From Thermococcus sp. (lineage in GTDB: Archaea > Methanobacteriota_B > Thermococci > Thermococcales > Thermococcaceae): a stretch of DNA of 7,669 bases. The notes under the pieces are model-generated. The model did no database searches, was not told where the DNA came from, and worked only from the letters and a program-made list of their open reading frames with translations. The DNA lies in the NCBI GenBank assembly GCA_027062125.1, contig JAMOTW010000090.1:1-7669 (forward strand), given 5' to 3'. The position numbers were made by a program, and so were the translations under genes. Positions 5,349 to 7,669 of the stretch are shown here, piece by piece; the first letter of the stretch is position 1, and each line of letters begins with the position of its first letter.

Positions 5349-7295
5349 GTGATAAGGAGAGAGACCTTCGTTGACGACATTCTACGCGATATACGGGCAG
5401 TGATAAGCCAAATGGTACCCCCCGAGGCCAAGATAACCGACGTCGAGTTCGAGGGACCGGAGCTCGTCATATACACCAAGAACCCCGAAGTGATAATGCG
5501 CGACGGCGACCTGATACGGAACATGGCCAAGGTTCTCAAGAAGAGGATAAGCGTCCGCCCCGATCCGGACGTTCTCCTCCCGCCCGAGAGGGCCGAGGAG
5601 ATGATAAAGGAGCTCGTTCCCAAAGAGGCCGAGATAACGAACATCAGCTTCGACCCGTCGGTCGGTGAGGTCATCATAGAGGCGAGAAAGCCCGGTCTCG
5701 TCATAGGGAAGAACGGGGAGACGCTCAGGCTCATAACCCAGAAGGTTCACTGGGCCCCCAGGGTTATCAGGACCCCACCGCTCCAGAGCCAGACGATTTA
5801 CTCGATAAGGCAGATACTTCAGGCCGAGGCCAAGGACAGGAGGAAGTTCCTCCGCCAGGCTGGCAGGAACATCTACCGCAAGCCCGAGCTCAAGAGCGAG
5901 TGGATAAGGATAACCGGTCTCGGCGGCTTCCGTGAGGTCGGAAGGAGTGCGCTCCTCGTTCAGACCAATGAGAGCTACGTTCTGGTCGACTTTGGAGTCA
6001 ACATCGCTGCTCTACGCGATCCCAAGAAGGCCTTCCCGCACTTCGATGCTCCCGAGTTCCGCTACGTCCTTGATGCCGGCCTTCTCGACGCCATAATAAT
6101 CACCCACGCCCACCTCGACCACAGTGGAATGCTTCCCTACCTCTTCCGCTACAAGCTCTTCGACGGGCCCATCTACGCCACTCCGCCAACGAGGGATTTG
6201 ATGGTGCTCCTCCAGCAGGACTTTATCGAGATTCAGAAGATGAACGGCGTCGAGCCGCTGTATAGGCCCAGGGACATCAAGGAGGTCATCAAGCACACCA
6301 TTACACTGGACTACGGCGAGGTCAGGGACATAGCCCCGGACATGAGGCTGACCCTCCACAACGCGGGTCACATCCTCGGCTCCTCGATAGTTCACCTCCA
6401 CATAGGCAACGGGCTCCACAACATCGCCATCACCGGTGACTTCAAGTTCATCCCGACCAGGCTCTTCGAGCCAGCTGTGAGCAGGTTCCCGCGCGTTGAA
6501 ACCCTCATCATGGAGTCCACCTACGGAGGAAGCAACGACTACCAGATGCCGCGTGAAGAAGCTGAGAAGCGCCTGATAGAGGTCATCCACCAGACCATAA
6601 GGCGCGGCGGAAAGGTGCTCATCCCGGCGATGGCCGTTGGAAGGGCGCAGGAGATAATGATGGTTCTCGAGGAGTACGCGAGGATAGGCGGCCTCGAGGT
6701 GCCGATTTACCTCGACGGAATGATATGGGAAGCCACCGCGATCCACACGGCCTATCCGGAGTACCTCAGCAAGCACCTCCGCGAGCAGATATTCCACGAG
6801 GGCTACAACCCGTTCCTCAACCCGATATTCAAGCCCGTCGCCAACAGCAGGGAGAGGCAGGACATAATAGACTCCGGAGAGCCGGCCATAATCATAGCCA
6901 CCTCCGGTATGCTCGTCGGCGGGCCGAGCGTGGAGTACTTCAAACAGCTCGCCTCAGACCCGAAGAACAGCATGATCTTCGTCAGCTACCAGGCGGAGGG
7001 AACCCTCGGAAGGCAGGTGCAGCGCGGCGTGCGCGAGATACCCCTCGTGGGCGAGGATGGAAAGACGGAGGTCGTCAACGTCAACATGGAGGTTCATACC
7101 ATCGACGGCTTCTCCGGTCACGCGGACAGGAGAGAGCTCATAAGCTACATCGCCAGGCTCAGGCCCAGGCCGGAGAGGGTCATAACCGTCCACGGTGAGG
7201 CCCACAAGTGCCTCGACCTCTCGACCAGCATTCACAAGAAGTTCGGCATCTCGACCCGCGCCCCGAACAACCTCGATGCCATAAGGCTCAAGTGA
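5349..7295 (+). CDS. fttA: Transcription termination nuclease FttA / aCPSF1 (KH plus beta-CASP metallo-beta-lactamase)
   Basis: This is the archaeal homologue of CPSF73. It cleaves nascent RNA and, in Thermococcus kodakarensis and methanogens, terminates transcription. From the GTG at 5349 it has 648 residues; GTG 5340 would give 651, the length I recall for Pyrococcus horikoshii PH1404. Two N-terminal KH-type RNA-binding domains fill about residues 1-145, the second with GKNG at 120-123. The metallo-beta-lactamase domain has HAHLDH (253-258), GHILGS (340-345) and TGDFK (Asp364) as zinc ligands. The beta-CASP domain follows with MESTYG (Glu389 region), GFSGHADRREL (His591) and TVHGE (His615). 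His255 in this numbering matches the residue mutated in published T. kodakarensis FttA work as I recall it, which favours the 5349 start. All metal and catalytic motifs are intact. It is co-transcribed with psmB. Identity is very secure; the start is slightly less so. Confidence 0.97.
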   Translation: MIRRETFVDDILRDIRAVISQMVPPEAKITDVEFEGPELVIYTKNPEVIMRDGDLIRNMAKVLKKRISVRPDPDVLLPPERAEEMIKELVPKEAEITNISFDPSVGEVIIEARKPGLVIGKNGETLRLITQKVHWAPRVIRTPPLQSQTIYSIRQILQAEAKDRRKFLRQAGRNIYRKPELKSEWIRITGLGGFREVGRSALLVQTNESYVLVDFGVNIAALRDPKKAFPHFDAPEFRYVLDAGLLDAIIITHAHLDHSGMLPYLFRYKLFDGPIYATPPTRDLMVLLQQDFIEIQKMNGVEPLYRPRDIKEVIKHTITLDYGEVRDIAPDMRLTLHNAGHILGSSIVHLHIGNGLHNIAITGDFKFIPTRLFEPAVSRFPRVETLIMESTYGGSNDYQMPREEAEKRLIEVIHQTIRRGGKVLIPAMAVGRAQEIMMVLEEYARIGGLEVPIYLDGMIWEATAIHTAYPEYLSKHLREQIFHEGYNPFLNPIFKPVANSRERQDIIDSGEPAIIIATSGMLVGGPSVEYFKQLASDPKNSMIFVSYQAEGTLGRQVQRGVREIPLVGEDGKTEVVNVNMEVHTIDGFSGHADRRELISYIARLRPRPERVITVHGEAHKCLDLSTSIHKKFGISTRAPNNLDAIRLK

Positions 7296-7316
7296 AGGCT
7301 CGGTGAAGGGATTGAA

Positions 7317-7669
7317 ATGAGGGTCCGCTGTCCAAACTGCGGACGGCCCTATTCTTCCATTATTTCCCCCACCTGCTGCGGGGAGCCCCTCAGGATAGAG
7401 TACGACTACGAGGGGATTGACATCTCCCCTTGGAAGGGAAGGGGGCCGGGGGTCTGGAGGTACCGCGAGCTTCTGCCGGACGTTAAGGATATTATCAGCC
7501 TCCACGAGGGGGGTACCCCCCTCATAAGGGCGAAGCTTTCGGAGGAGCTCGGCCTGAACGTCTTCATAAAGGATGAGACGAGGAACCCTACCGGCTCCTT
7601 CAGGGACAGGCTCGTAACCGTCGCGGTCTCCTACGGCCTCCCGCACGCTGAAAACGGCTTCGTCGTGGC
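7317..7669 (+). CDS. Threonine-synthase-like protein lacking the PLP lysine, 3' end cut off
   Basis: The first 117 codons are visible from an ATG at 7317, 21 bases after fttA and preceded by GGTGA (7302-7306). The N-terminus is a short zinc-ribbon-like element (Cys5, Cys8, Cys20, Cys21) as in archaeal threonine synthases. SLHEGGTPLI (61-70) and FIKDETRNPTGSF (83-95) follow, characteristic of threonine synthase, which turns O-phosphohomoserine into threonine using pyridoxal phosphate. The next residues are Arg96-Asp-Arg, whereas family members have Lys-Asp-Arg and that Lys forms the Schiff base with PLP. The codon is AGG (7602-7604). The frame is otherwise open and well conserved, so it does not look like a decayed gene. 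It may be a paralogue with a changed or lost activity, so I give no thrC symbol. A sequencing error AAG to AGG is the simple alternative. It is probably the third gene of the psmB-fttA operon. Confidence 0.85.
   Translation, partial: MRVRCPNCGRPYSSIISPTCCGEPLRIEYDYEGIDISPWKGRGPGVWRYRELLPDVKDIISLHEGGTPLIRAKLSEELGLNVFIKDETRNPTGSFRDRLVTVAVSYGLPHAENGFVV

Noticed and set aside
6012..6797. Minus-strand open frame of 261 codons within fttA
   Set aside because: It is a shadow of the beta-CASP coding sequence; its sequence matches no family I know.

Overview
The window looks like a chromosomal segment of a hyperthermophilic euryarchaeon of the order Thermococcales, most likely Thermococcus. This rests on the glutamate dehydrogenase, the proteasome beta subunit and the KH/beta-CASP nuclease, all of the type I recall from Pyrococcus and Thermococcus. 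It also rests on archaeal promoters (BRE plus TATA), strong GGTGGT-type ribosome binding sites, GTG and TTG starts, and heavy AGG/AGA/ATA codon use. I recognised families by memory; no database search was run.

Layout. Positions 1-1137 (minus) hold the N-terminal three quarters of a LeuT-type sodium-dependent amino-acid transporter, cut by the left edge. A roughly 610-base intergenic region follows. It carries the transporter promoter, a very likely C/D box guide RNA (1436-1501) with its own promoter, and the strong promoter of glutamate dehydrogenase (gdhA, 1761-3020, plus). Converging on gdhA is a two-gene minus-strand operon. Its first gene (4608-3445) encodes an unusual protein: a nucleotide-kinase-like N-terminal half with a broken P-loop, joined to a nucleoside 2-deoxyribosyltransferase-like C-terminal half. 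Four bases downstream is a small two-helix potassium channel with a TVGYGD filter (3440-3078). Diverging from that operon is a plus-strand operon: proteasome beta subunit (psmB, 4727-5338, TTG start), the transcription termination nuclease FttA/aCPSF1 (5349-7295), and the start of a threonine-synthase-like gene (7317 to the right edge). In the last gene the motif that should hold the PLP lysine reads SFRDR instead of SFKDR.

How the genes fit together. The transporter and GDH suit an organism that lives on peptides and amino acids: uptake of amino acids, then oxidative deamination of glutamate. psmB and fttA place protein turnover and transcription termination under one promoter. Most of the window is ordinary core archaeal genome. 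The parts worth a second look are the minus-strand pair (nucleotide-handling fusion protein plus bare K+ pore), the guide RNA, and the lysine-less PLP-fold protein. I see no insertion sequence, CRISPR array, tRNA or rRNA.
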